A stretch of DNA of 64,000 bases from [Anoxybacillus] calidus (GTDB taxonomy: Bacteria > Bacillota > Bacilli > Bacillales > Anoxybacillaceae), in the NCBI RefSeq assembly GCF_013760845.1, contig NZ_JACDUU010000003.1, positions 62,001-126,000 of the forward strand, written 5' to 3'. The position numbers and the translations under genes are program-made. Positions 27,627 through 35,607 of this stretch are shown piece after piece; within the stretch, counting starts at the first letter, position 1; every line of letters starts with the position of its first letter. The notes under the pieces are model-generated. The model was not told the DNA's origin. It saw nothing but the letters and a program-made list of their open reading frames with translations, and ran no database searches.

Positions 27627-28610
27627 TTAGCGATCCGCTGGAAAGACGATCCCTGTCTGTTTCCGTGCTTCTTCCATAATTTCCATTGTCGTTAGTGAAT
27701 GATAATGAGAATTGATTTCCGATTCTCGTTTTCCATTTTGAATTAACTCGATAAACTCTTTTGCTTCGTAGTACATTGGATGGTGTGTTTGTGCTTCAGT
27801 AATGTCTTCGATGCGGCCGTCGCGATAGTGAATTTCGACTTTTTGTGGCGTATGGATTGTGTCTACGATTATGCTTCCTTCTTCGCCTTGAATTTCGGAA
27901 GGAATGTACGAATTCGTGATTTTTGAGTACATGACAACCGCATCCATATCTCCATAATCGAGAATGATACTGCCTTCTCCATCGACTCCGGATTCAAGTA
28001 GGAAACTGTTGGCCTTTATGTGAAGAGGCTTCCCGAATAAAACAACCATTGGATAAAGGCAGTAAACGCCAATGTCCATTAATGCTCCGCTGGAAAAAGT
28101 AGGGTTGAAGGCGTTTAATACTGTTCCTTGTTTGTACGCGTCATAGCGTGATGAATATTGGCAATAGCTTGCGAAATAGCGGCGGACTTTCCCGATTTTA
28201 TGTATATGTTTACGAATCGCTTGGAAATTTGGAAGTAGCGTCGATTTCATCGCTTCCATTAAGACGACATCGTTTTGTTTTGCCACTTCAATCATCGCTT
28301 GTAATTCCGCTGTATGGGAGGCGATTGGTTTTTCACATATGACGTGTTTGCCATGGTTCATCAGCAGAATCGCTTGTTCGGCGTGAAAAGAGTTGGGGCT
28401 TGCGATATAAACGGCGTCGATTTCATCGCTTTGGGCCATTTCTTCTAAACTTGTAAATGTTCGTTCCGCGCCCACTTTTGCGGCAAATTCTTTCGCTTTT
28501 TCTTCTGTTCGTGAATACACAGCTGTTAAGGCAAAGTCCGGTACCTCTTTTGCTGCTTTAATAAATTCTTCGGTAATCCAGTTCGTTCCGATTGTGGCGA
28601 ATTTAATCAT
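27627..28610 (-). CDS. Gfo/Idh/MocA family oxidoreductase
   Basis: 327 residues. The N-terminal Rossmann fold starts FATIGTNWITEEFIKAA, with the typical SPNSFHAEQAILLMNHGKHVICEKPIASH block near residues 71-99 (lysine of EKP being the catalytic base candidate) and a C-terminal alpha/beta domain. Members oxidise or reduce sugars, inositols or related compounds with NAD(P). AAGGAG precedes the ATG. It stands alone, so the substrate is not evident. The glycine loop is of the less usual GTNWIT type. Confidence 0.87.
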   Translation of the reverse strand: MIKFATIGTNWITEEFIKAAKEVPDFALTAVYSRTEEKAKEFAAKVGAERTFTSLEEMAQSDEIDAVYIASPNSFHAEQAILLMNHGKHVICEKPIASHTAELQAMIEVAKQNDVVLMEAMKSTLLPNFQAIRKHIHKIGKVRRYFASYCQYSSRYDAYKQGTVLNAFNPTFSSGALMDIGVYCLYPMVVLFGKPLHIKANSFLLESGVDGEGSIILDYGDMDAVVMYSKITNSYIPSEIQGEEGSIIVDTIHTPQKVEIHYRDGRIEDITEAQTHHPMYYEAKEFIELIQNGKRESEINSHYHSLTTMEIMEEARKQTGIVFPADR

Positions 28611-28737
28611 CGTTTGTCACTCCTTGTTTGGTAAAACATGTTTCTATTTATTTTAACATGTTTCTGAGGAAAATCCCTATTTTTGACCAACATGCGAATC
28701 AGGGAGAAATACGAATATGATTAAACATTCTTTCTAC

Positions 28738-28836
28738 CTTTTTGACCTCACGTCAATTTCACCATGTATCGTTCATGGATCCAATAGGATGTTCGATATA
28801 TCGTGTTGGGTGACACTTTACATTTGGATCAGCCTC
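28738..28836 (-). repeat. Dispersed hairpin repeat, copy 3 (reverse orientation, diverged)
   Basis: TTTTGACCTCACGT at one end and GTGTTGGGTGACACTTTACA then GGATCAGCCTC at the other. The middle (TATCGTTCATGGATCCAATA) closely resembles copy 1 at 13667, so these two form a subfamily. It lies between the divergent-strand Gfo/Idh promoter side and the end of the VanZ-like gene. Confidence 0.7.
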
Positions 28837-28843
28837 AGTAGTT

Positions 28844-29668
28844 TCATTGTTCAAACCATTCACCAGCTACTTTCTGCATCATCTCGGCTTTCTGTTCCTC
28901 TTTTGTATCTTCGTATTCTTGCTTCAATGGATTGGCATATTCCGATGCAAAGCCGTGCTGTTGTAAGTCTGTTTTCGCTGTCTCATAAATTTGTTGAAAC
29001 TCTGTGTTGATTTGTTTTTCCAATTCGTTGGCCCGTTTCATGTATTTTGTATAAAGAGCTGTTAGTGGTATTTGCTTTGCTTTCCATTCGTTTATAGCTT
29101 CTTCCGCCAGCTGTTCTATGTTTTGATTCGCATATTGTTTTAATTCCTCTAGCTGTAAGCGATATTTCTTGATAATCGTTTCAGGTGTAAGCGCCTGTTC
29201 GCTATCTGTCTGGATGTCTTCCGGATAGGCGTTGTGAACGGGGAAAGCGTCGTTGCGAACCGTTATGGTAGGAAGTGGTTCACTCACAACCGTTAATCCA
29301 TACAGCAAAGGAGCTAAAACAAAGAGAGTGACTGCTCCTAGCGGAAGGAAGCTTCGTTGGAGTTGTTTCGTTCCTCTCCATTGTAAATGAATGAGAAGTG
29401 GAAGGAACACGCCGATGGAAACACCTAGCATGTTCGCCACAGCATCCTGCCATTCGGTCGTTCGCTCGGGGACGAGCAACTGCCGGTATTCTTCTAATAT
29501 TCCAATGAACATCAGTGAAAATGCAACGGCACAAATACGTGAAAAGCCATTTACAAACGGCGGAATCAGACATACGATGACGGCCAATAAAAAAGCGATG
29601 ATAGCATAAAAAGAGAAGTGTTGTAGTTTATCGATACCTACACTATGCAAAGTCATTGTTTCTAACAT
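28844..29668 (-). CDS. VanZ-like protein with a long helical C-terminal domain
   Basis: 274 residues. The first 120 contain the VanZ-type pattern DKLQHFSFYAIIAFLLA near 13-29 and EEYRQLLVPERTTEWQDAVANMLG near 59-82, with about four membrane helices. After another helix (residues 110-128) comes an extra domain of 145 residues rich in Glu, Lys and Gln, probably helical or coiled-coil (EELKQYANQNIEQLAEEAINEWKA). Plain VanZ proteins lack this. The gene is divergent from the plain vanZ at 29844, with start regions about 175 bp apart. Function unknown. Confidence 0.75.
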   Translation of the reverse strand: MLETMTLHSVGIDKLQHFSFYAIIAFLLAVIVCLIPPFVNGFSRICAVAFSLMFIGILEEYRQLLVPERTTEWQDAVANMLGVSIGVFLPLLIHLQWRGTKQLQRSFLPLGAVTLFVLAPLLYGLTVVSEPLPTITVRNDAFPVHNAYPEDIQTDSEQALTPETIIKKYRLQLEELKQYANQNIEQLAEEAINEWKAKQIPLTALYTKYMKRANELEKQINTEFQQIYETAKTDLQQHGFASEYANPLKQEYEDTKEEQKAEMMQKVAGEWFEQ

Positions 29669-29843
29669 CCTCTCACCTCATTTACCAAGTATGGCCGGAA
29701 AGCGGTGGCGGTAAACGAGGGGCGAGTCCGGACATTGGCCGTTTTCCTTGTTCTGCATTAGGATTGACAAAAGGATGTGAATCGTATAGAAGGAAGTAGT
29801 GGGAACGATTAGAATCAAAATGGAAAAACAAGTAGGTGAGATG

Positions 29844-30275
29844 ATGAAAAACAAATGGCTTTGGTGGGGACTCGTCTTTTTATGGTGCGGTCTCATTTAT
29901 TACTTTACGGAATCTCCTGCATTCACAGGAGAAAATACAGCGAAGGTAATTGATGATATTGCCCAATATTTAGGATTGGAAACGATGAATAACAAGGATA
30001 CTCGTTTCTTTTCATGGAATTTTATTGTCCGTAAGTTTGCCCATCTTTCTGAGTTTGGTATTCTTGCTTTTCTCGTATGGAAAGCAATGAGTCCCCATCG
30101 TTTTGCATATATCGCTGCATGGAGTTTTGCGACTGTTTATGCCGCTACGGATGAATGGCATCAATCGTTTCAGCCGGGGCGCTCTGCTCTTGTATCTGAT
30201 GTGATGATTGATTCGGTTGGTGCGGCTCTTGCGTTATTATTTGTCCATATTTATTGGCGGCTGAAGCGTTCTTAG
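29844..30275 (+). CDS. VanZ-like family membrane protein
   Basis: 143 residues, closely related along its length to the protein at 6489-6923 (shared MKNKW start, FTGENTAKVI, RKFAHLSEFGILAFLVWKA, TDEWHQSFQPGRSALVSDV). Four membrane segments. AGGTGA lies 4 nt before ATG 29844, matching the arrangement of the paralogue; the earlier in-frame ATG at 29799 has no site. A TTGACA at 29765-29770 with TATAG downstream may be its promoter. Likely the source or product of duplication with the galE-linked copies. Confidence 0.83.
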   Translation: MKNKWLWWGLVFLWCGLIYYFTESPAFTGENTAKVIDDIAQYLGLETMNNKDTRFFSWNFIVRKFAHLSEFGILAFLVWKAMSPHRFAYIAAWSFATVYAATDEWHQSFQPGRSALVSDVMIDSVGAALALLFVHIYWRLKRS

Positions 30276-30376
30276 AGGATGCTGATGTCATGCTTCCGCT
30301 GATATCCGCTTATAGAGGTAATCGGCTTTGTTAAATGATACGGTTGAAAAACGGAGTCACGAATACTCATCGTCTT

Positions 30377-30670
30377 TTACAAGGAACGGAGCTTTTTTTC
30401 AACGAGCAAGAAAAGGAGAATGGTAAAAATAACAGTAAAAGTAAGTGTTATAAGAGCATTTTGACTTACACCTCCGATGATCAATAACAATAATCCAAAA
30501 ACGATAAATAATTGACTGCTATACCGGTTGGCAACCACCCAATTTTTCTCATTTTCCATTGATTTTGGTGTTCGATAACCATATATGCCATTGATTTTTT
30601 TCGGTGGGAACCAAAAAAGAAGGAAACCGCTTCCGAGAAAGAGTAAACCTACTAATAAATGTTCAAACAA
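30377..30670 (-). CDS. SdpI-family membrane protein
   Basis: 97 residues with three hydrophobic helices and the SdpI signature GIYGYRTPKSMENEKNWVVANRYS near residues 29-52. SdpI gives immunity to the SdpC toxin in B. subtilis, but many family members are encoded without a toxin, as here. TTG 30670 is chosen since AGGTGA lies 5 nt upstream; the GTG at 30679 falls on that site. No sdpC-like or regulator gene is adjacent. Confidence 0.8.
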   Translation of the reverse strand: MFEHLLVGLLFLGSGFLLFWFPPKKINGIYGYRTPKSMENEKNWVVANRYSSQLFIVFGLLLLIIGGVSQNALITLTFTVIFTILLFLLVEKKLRSL

Positions 30671-30786
30671 TGGAATCACCTCATTTTCTTCCTATTTTGT
30701 TCATTTTCATCGTTATATGAACAGGTTTTATAAGGTTCCATCTCGCAATAGAATCATGATACAGTCTGGCGCATCCGAGAATGGAG

Positions 30787-31173
30787 TTATGTTTCATATA
30801 ACTCAATTGGCAATCCGTCAGGGTCAGCAAAAAACGTAAATCGTTTCCCAGTGATTGGGTCCATGCGAATTGGTTCTACTTCAATGTCGTGTTTATGAAG
30901 GTGGGCGATTGCTTCTTCAATGTTCTCTACTTCAAAGGCAAGGTGGCGCAGCCCGCAAGCTTCCGGGTAGCTTAACCGTTTTGGTGGGTTTTCAAATGAA
31001 AACAGCTCAATTTGGTCATATTCGTTCACTTTTAAATCAAGCTTGTATGAGTTGCGTTCCTTACGGTAATGCTCATGAATCACCTCAAGCCCAAGAACAT
31101 TGACATAAAAATGCTTTGAACGTTCATAATCAGAACAAATAATAGCAACATGATGAATTCGTTTCAGGTTCAT
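30787..31173 (-). CDS. VOC family protein (glyoxalase-like, YwkD-type)
   Basis: 128 residues, a single vicinal-oxygen-chelate unit pair. Metal ligand candidates are H8 in RIHHVAII, E56 in IELFSF, H75 in LRHLAFEV and E125 in LPIELYE, fitting a glyoxalase I-like site. It may detoxify methylglyoxal-type compounds or isomerise a small metabolite. AAAGGAG precedes the ATG. Monocistronic. Sequence style matches the YwkD/GloA2 group. Confidence 0.85.
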   Translation of the reverse strand: MNLKRIHHVAIICSDYERSKHFYVNVLGLEVIHEHYRKERNSYKLDLKVNEYDQIELFSFENPPKRLSYPEACGLRHLAFEVENIEEAIAHLHKHDIEVEPIRMDPITGKRFTFFADPDGLPIELYET

Positions 31174-31429
31174 CGTATGACTCCTTTTTTTATATAATTT
31201 TCCTTATTTTAACACAATTTTCTCGAAGAATGATCAATATACATAAATGAAAACGTCATATAAAAAAGAGATTGCATCTGTTTTTTATAAAGAAAAGTAT
31301 ATCTCCTTTCCAGCTTGGAAATCATGAATGTAAGACTGATATTGTTGAATCATCGTAAGGTAAAAATCTTGTTTTGTGAGAGAGTTTTATAGGATAGAAG
31401 GTTTGAAGGAAAGGAGAGGGCCAGGCTGT

Positions 31430-31579
31430 ATGTGGACTTTTATAGCAGGAGTATTCGTTGGTTCACTTGCGATGTTAGTAACGATGAGCTTAATGTTTGT
31501 TGCCAAGCAGGCAGATGAGCAGAGAGGCTATATCACGGAAGCAGAAGGTGGCGAATGGGAGAAGAGAAAAAGAGGCTGA
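31430..31579 (+). CDS. Small membrane protein (DUF3789-like)
   Basis: 49 residues with one hydrophobic helix (WTFIAGVFVGSLAMLVTMSLMFVA) and a charged tail (KQADEQ...EWEKRKRG). It resembles DUF3789, small Bacillota membrane proteins of unknown role. ATG 31430 is preceded by AAGGAGAGG at 10 nt; the frame is also open upstream to 31376 without a site. Its last codons and TGA stop (31577-31579) lie within a dispersed hairpin repeat that starts at 31569, so the original end was probably different. Confidence 0.6.
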   Translation: MWTFIAGVFVGSLAMLVTMSLMFVAKQADEQRGYITEAEGGEWEKRKRG

Positions 31580-31649
31580 TCCATCAGTGTCTGATCTCAC
31601 GCACATTTCACATATTGTGTTGTGGGGTCTGACACTTTTTAGGTTCAGC
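31569..31649 (-). repeat. Dispersed hairpin repeat, copy 4 (reverse orientation)
   Basis: Well preserved, 81 bp: outer arms GAGGCTGATCC and TTCAGCCTC, inner arms GTGTCTGATCTCACG and GTTGTGGGGTCTGACAC, followed by seven T. It doubles as a terminator for the small gene and supplies its stop codon. Confidence 0.9.
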
Positions 31650-31741
31650 CTCTTTTTTTCGAGGGTAGCATAATACTCTCTGCTATACCACAAGTGCTCG
31701 ATTTCTTCGCGCGCATTCGTTTTATTCAGCATGTGAACGAT

Positions 31742-32311
31742 TTAATATTCCAGCTCCATTCCTTCCAACAGCATGCTCGCGTAAAGGCCGCTTAGATGGT
31801 GAAGCGATTCAAGAATATAAGCTGGCTCCGTATCTAGCAGTTCTTTGATCGTTTCACGGTTGTTTTCATGAACAAAGCCGAGAATGAAATCGGTTTTAAT
31901 GCGATTAGCAATAATAATCGGACAATAAGTCAGCTCTAGTCTTCGTTTTCGTTCCTTTACATCTTCAATCCCCTCGAAATGCGTATGATATGTTCCAATG
32001 ATGTTTCCTAACTGCTCATTGATGCGCGTGTGTGCGTCTTTCATCATTGTTTCGATCGCTTGCGCAGGTGGGAACGTTTTTTGTTTTAAAATAAGTTCCA
32101 TGATTTGTTGTAGGGCACGGCTTGATTCGACGGCAAAAGCGATGTTGGTTAACAGTAAATCCATATACTCTTGCTCGTTTTCCGTTTTTATTCTCATGTT
32201 CATAATGATTTCCATGACATCCGAATGAATTTTTTCTTTTCGCCAGCTATCGGTTAATTGATGGAGGATCACAGACAATACTTTTGTTACTTCTTCTTTT
32301 GTTAAGCCCAT
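31742..32311 (-). CDS. Hypothetical helical protein
   Basis: 189 residues, predicted largely helical, without signal peptide or membrane segment. I do not recognise the family. It has acidic/amide-rich helices (RIKTENEQEYMDLLLTNIAFAVES near 55-79) and a central FEGIEDVKERKRRLELTYCP. A weak AAAGGA lies about 11 nt before ATG 32311. It stands alone between repeat copy 4 and the riboswitch gene. Confidence 0.6.
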   Translation of the reverse strand: MGLTKEEVTKVLSVILHQLTDSWRKEKIHSDVMEIIMNMRIKTENEQEYMDLLLTNIAFAVESSRALQQIMELILKQKTFPPAQAIETMMKDAHTRINEQLGNIIGTYHTHFEGIEDVKERKRRLELTYCPIIIANRIKTDFILGFVHENNRETIKELLDTEPAYILESLHHLSGLYASMLLEGMELEY

Positions 32312-32461
32312 GCGCGAACTAGTCCTTTCTTATGAAAAATGAATTGGTCTTTATGTTTAGAATGCCATTCCAATCCATAAAGAGTCAATGGAAATGTTAT
32401 TTTCACGACAGAGGACCTTTTCAGGAGGCTTATAGGGAGGTTATCAAAAATCAGCGATAAG

Positions 32462-32503
32462 TAAAAAGAAAGATGAGCTTATACGATCTGTATGGCTCAT
32501 CTT
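32462..32503 (-). terminator. Terminator of the riboswitch-controlled small gene
   Basis: AAGATGAGC (32470-32478) pairs with GCTCATCTT (32495-32503); on the minus strand TTCTTTTT follows. Confidence 0.75.
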
Positions 32504-32544
32504 CTTTATTCACATTTAGGAGCATTAGCAGACTATGTTTTTCG

Positions 32545-32661
32545 TTATAATGCTTGATTTACAAGCAAAGTTGTAAGTGTTCCAACAACGATGGCTGTTA
32601 AAGTTAAAGCGCCGTATACTAACTTTTGTTTTCGTTCCGGTGTTAACCATGATTCATTCAT
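32545..32661 (-). CDS. 38-residue membrane peptide under a c-di-GMP riboswitch
   Basis: The frame reads MNESWLTPERKQKLVYGALT and then TAIVVGTLTTLLVNQAL before TAA. It has a charged N-terminus and one membrane helix (about residues 14-34). GGAGGG lies 8 nt before ATG, an excellent site. Too short for ordinary gene callers. The upstream region (32692-32797) is a c-di-GMP-I aptamer on the same strand and a terminator follows, so riboswitch, peptide gene and terminator make one compact unit. I do not recognise the peptide; a regulatory membrane peptide is inferred only from size and control. Confidence 0.75.
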   Translation of the reverse strand: MNESWLTPERKQKLVYGALTLTAIVVGTLTTLLVNQAL

Positions 32662-32691
32662 TGATGTAATCCCTCCATTTCGATTTCATAA

Positions 32692-32797
32692 GACGAACGG
32701 AGGAAGCGATTCGGCAGCTGGCTGGCATCGTCAAAGAGACATTAGCCCCTATAGCTTTGCGTCACCGTTTTTCAACGGTTTTGCCCTTTCGTTCGCC
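32692..32797 (-). ncRNA. c-di-GMP-I (GEMM) riboswitch
   Basis: Read on the minus strand, the segment has the GEMM-I core: AGGGCAAAACCGTTGAAAAA with CGGTGACGCAAAGCTATAGG, GGCTAATG, and ACGATGCCAGCCAGCTGCCG. These are the GNRA-like tetraloop/receptor stem, the invariant GACGCAAAGC and the second stem ending in the GC-rich receptor. The outer ends GGCGAACG (32797-32790) and CGTTCGTC (32699-32692) pair. TTCCTCC just after the aptamer could pair with the GGAGGG ribosome site of the small gene, giving a translational switch. Confidence 0.88.
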
Positions 32798-33001
32798 TTA
32801 TGTAGACATTATTAACTTACCATTTGCAAGAATGACGATCAAATAGTGCGAAAGTATGGAATTGCTAAGGAAATCGGTTCGGTTTTATAGGTCATTTGGA
32901 GTAAAACTCTTCAACTTAGCTGCTGATTTTTATGAAAGGTAGAATCAGAAGCATCATTAAAAAGAAATTGAGAGAAACATTTGTATATTTGTAATTTTTT
33001 G

Positions 33002-33007
33002 TATAAT
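33002..33007 (+). promoter_or_regulatory. -10 box of the DGQHR gene pair
   Basis: TATAAT is 19 bp upstream of the ATG at 33027. The best -35 candidate is TTGTAT at 32981-32986 with a short 15-nt spacer, so the promoter may be weak, or the true start may be further upstream. Confidence 0.5.
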
Positions 33008-33026
33008 AAAAATAGAGGTGAAAGAT

Positions 33027-34121
33027 ATGAATGATCATCTATTAGCGCGAATAAAAGTTCGGGAATATAGACAGTTTGGACGCCGTGTGCTGCTTACGAA
33101 AATGCCTTTTCGGATATTACAGTCGGTTTTTACGGTAGATGGAAAAGTGCAGCGGGAATTGGACCCGCGGCGAAAAAATGCGATACGCGATTTTATTTTG
33201 GAAACGGTGAAGGAAGGGACATTTTATTTTTCACCATTTGTTTTTTCTGCCCGTGGCGCATTGTCGCGGATTCGTGAAGAGGAGTGGGAACTTGTACCAG
33301 GAGTGAAAATGGCGATTCTCGACGGACAGCATCGTGCCAAAGCGTTAGAAAGCGCTTTGCAAAAGCTAAAGTTTGAAAAAGAAGCGTATGAAGATCACGG
33401 CCATAGGCAAAAAGCAGAGGAAATACAAAAGTGGATTGATACACTTGAATCCTATGAAATCGCGATGCAAATTTATTTAGATTTGTCTGAAGATGATGAA
33501 CGCCAGCTTTTTACGGACATTAATACGGAGCGGAAAGAAGCGCATGGCGGTTTAGTAGTGAAGTATGACCAGCGCGACCGTTATGCGGAATGGACAAGAA
33601 CGTTAGTGCAACGGTTAGACAGCAAATTTGAGATTGAAAGAAATTTATCGCGTTTGACGACGACGAATTCTTCATTAACGTCGATGGTCATTATGAAAAA
33701 ATGTTTGATAGCCCTCATTGAAGGAAATGTCGGTTATAAAGAGGGAGAACCGATATGCAAGTATTGCCGAGAAGAAGAAGTGATCGATATTGCGGAGCGG
33801 TTTTTTACAGCATGGCTTCACCTTTTTCCGAAACAAGGAGCGAATCGGAAAAAGTATGTTTCCGGTTTGTCTGGGGTACAAATTTCGCTTGCGTATACCG
33901 TGTATCGGTTCGTTGCGGAAGAAGGAAAGAGCTATACGGAAGCGATCGAACATTTGAAACGGTTAAAAGAGCTTACAAGCTGGCGGCATGATGATCCTTT
34001 GTTTGCACCGTTTTATGATGAAAAGAAAAAGCAAGTCGTTCGTTTATCCGAGCAAGGCAAAGTGAAAAAACTGAGCGAACTGTTTTTGAAAGAGATGAAG
34101 CAGAAAGCGGTGGTATGTTAA
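33027..34121 (+). CDS. DGQHR-domain protein, DndB-like (first of a pair)
   Basis: 364 residues. The diagnostic VPGVKMAILDGQHRAKALE lies near residues 93-111, and a later DINTERKEAHGGL corresponds to the second conserved block of DndB/DGQHR proteins. DndB is the regulator in DNA phosphorothioate systems (dndBCDE). Here no dndA, C, D, E or restriction genes are present; only a second related gene follows, overlapping by 7 bp. A C-x2-C pair (CKYCREEE) sits near 243. Start ATG 33027 has AGAGGTG 6 nt upstream. The role is unknown; a DNA-linked function is inferred from the family. Confidence 0.8.
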   Translation: MNDHLLARIKVREYRQFGRRVLLTKMPFRILQSVFTVDGKVQRELDPRRKNAIRDFILETVKEGTFYFSPFVFSARGALSRIREEEWELVPGVKMAILDGQHRAKALESALQKLKFEKEAYEDHGHRQKAEEIQKWIDTLESYEIAMQIYLDLSEDDERQLFTDINTERKEAHGGLVVKYDQRDRYAEWTRTLVQRLDSKFEIERNLSRLTTTNSSLTSMVIMKKCLIALIEGNVGYKEGEPICKYCREEEVIDIAERFFTAWLHLFPKQGANRKKYVSGLSGVQISLAYTVYRFVAEEGKSYTEAIEHLKRLKELTSWRHDDPLFAPFYDEKKKQVVRLSEQGKVKKLSELFLKEMKQKAVVC

Positions 34122-35140
34122 TGGGTGCTGAACAAACGATGATTGTCGTTCCAATTCCTGAGTTAGTCCAAATGATGGATGAAAAACGAATTGAAATACG
34201 CAATGTTAATCAACCACAAGTAAGAAGCATTAAAAAATATATGGAGGAGGCGTTTAGCAAGAAGCAAGTATACTTCCCTCCGCTGATCGCGCACACCAAT
34301 CAGCAGGAGGCGGATTGGAAAACATTACAAATGAGAATGATTGATGGCTCGAAGCGTGCGGTTGCGTTAACGCAATTGTACAAAACGAATAAAAAAATGC
34401 TTCAAAATGGTGAAGAGAATAAAGAGCGGATCAAGTTAGATATTATTTTAAGCGAGACAGCCATTGGTGTGCAGCTGTTCAGCGGTTTAACAAAAGAAGA
34501 ACAAGACCAGCTTTACATTGATTTTAATACAAAAGGAAAAAAAGTCGCGCTATCGAAGTTAATTGAGTATGATTCGCGCAATGCGGTAAACCAAATTGCC
34601 AATCAAGTGCTGCATCAAAATCCGCTGCTTCGGTTAGCGGGAATTGAAACAGAAAAGCGTGCGGTGATACGTCCGGCGAATAAAAAATTTTTGTCGCTGT
34701 CCCAATTGCGCCAGTTAGTTGTGTTGTTTATTACAGGAAAAATATATATAAAATCGCTAGAGTTCGATGTAAAACTGAATTTACAGCCTGAAGAGTATGT
34801 CGAATTGATCAATGAGTGGTTCAATGAATTATTTTTATTGTATCCGCATGAGGATATCGGAAACTATGAAAAAACGATTTTAGCCAGTTTTCCGATGATT
34901 TTAGCGATCGCCTACTATGTCAATGAAGGAATGGTTAGAAATACGTTTGCGGCACGAAAACAAGTGATGAAAAGACGCATGGAAGCACTGCGTACCGTGA
35001 ATTGGGATGTCCATAACCGCGGGTGGCAGCAATTTAACGGCCATTTTCGCGGCAGTCAGCGCCTATACTTTTTCGATCATGATAAAGAAACATTGTTGAG
35101 CATTGTGCAATGGTTGAAATCCCAACAAGCTCTTGTTTGA
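34115..35140 (+). CDS. Diverged DGQHR/DndB-like protein (second of a pair)
   Basis: 341 residues. It shares the layout of the preceding protein: RSIKKYMEEAFSKKQVYFPP near the start, MRMIDGSKRAVALTQL near residues 72-87 where DGSKR stands in place of DGQHR, and YIDFNTKGKKVALSKLIEYDSR near 135-156 in place of the DINT block. The active-type residues Gln and His are thus lost, suggesting a structural partner of the first protein. It overlaps the first gene by 7 bp and ends at a terminator. Function unknown. Confidence 0.75.
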   Translation: MLMGAEQTMIVVPIPELVQMMDEKRIEIRNVNQPQVRSIKKYMEEAFSKKQVYFPPLIAHTNQQEADWKTLQMRMIDGSKRAVALTQLYKTNKKMLQNGEENKERIKLDIILSETAIGVQLFSGLTKEEQDQLYIDFNTKGKKVALSKLIEYDSRNAVNQIANQVLHQNPLLRLAGIETEKRAVIRPANKKFLSLSQLRQLVVLFITGKIYIKSLEFDVKLNLQPEEYVELINEWFNELFLLYPHEDIGNYEKTILASFPMILAIAYYVNEGMVRNTFAARKQVMKRRMEALRTVNWDVHNRGWQQFNGHFRGSQRLYFFDHDKETLLSIVQWLKSQQALV

Positions 35141-35149
35141 TGATGAAAG

Positions 35150-35180
35150 AGGATGTCTCATTGTTTTGAGGCATCCTTTT
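35150..35180 (+). terminator. Terminator of the DGQHR pair
   Basis: GGATGTCTCA and TGAGGCATCC form a stem with one mismatch, followed by TTTT. Confidence 0.7.
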
Positions 35181-35366
35181 AAATTTTTAATTATATAAAA
35201 TAAATTGTATTTTGTAAATGTTTAAGGGAAGTAGAGTCAGTCTAGCTGCAGGGATGAAGAATATCACAAAAAATTAGAAAAATTGTTCAAAAAGGGTATT
35301 AAAATTATTTGAATATTTAGTATAATTTAGTCGTAAAAAGGAAAAAATAGTAATCTTTTGTAAGAA

Positions 35367-35489
35367 ATGTCGTTAATTGTTGTGGAAATGAACGAAGCAC
35401 CGGAATTCGCGATTAATCCCGAATTTTTTAACAGAAAGGAGGGAGAGAAGCGGACGGAATCGATCAAAATAAAAAGCCCCTTTTGGTGA
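35367..35489 (+). CDS. Possible 40-residue leader ORF upstream of comK
   Basis: ATG 35367 opens a frame of 40 codons (MSLIVVEMNEAPEFAINPEF... ending SPFW) that stops at TGA 35487-35489 inside the first stem of a hairpin. Composition looks coding-like, but no good ribosome site precedes ATG 35367 or the internal ATG at 35388. It could be a leader peptide, a gene remnant or chance. Confidence 0.25.
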   Translation: MSLIVVEMNEAPEFAINPEFFNRKEGEKRTESIKIKSPFW

Positions 35490-35558
35490 AAAATTGGACT
35501 CGGATTCACCAAAAGGGCTGCAAGAGTTGGGTATACCAACCTCATAGTTAGTATACCC
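35475..35558. promoter_or_regulatory. Two consecutive hairpins ahead of comK
   Basis: Stem 1: AGCCCCTTTTGGTGAA with TTCACCAAAAGGGCT (one bulged C); it has a T-run only on the minus-strand side. Stem 2: GGGTATAC with GTATACCC, followed by TTTCTTTT on the plus strand. GTTGGGTATACCAAC could form instead of stem 2, so the two are mutually exclusive. They lie 50 bp before the comK ribosome site. Confidence 0.5.
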
Positions 35559-35607
35559 TTTCTTTTCAAAAAATGAAATGTTTTAAATTCGAAAAGGAGG
35601 GGAAATT

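Noticed and set aside
30377-30670. SdpI-type immunity gene as part of a toxin system
   Set aside because: No SdpC, SdpA/B or SdpR-like gene is adjacent, so only the family membership is claimed.
33027-35140. Complete DNA phosphorothioation (Dnd) system
   Set aside because: Only DndB-like proteins are present; no cysteine desulfurase, DndC, DndD, DndE or DndFGH genes are in the window.
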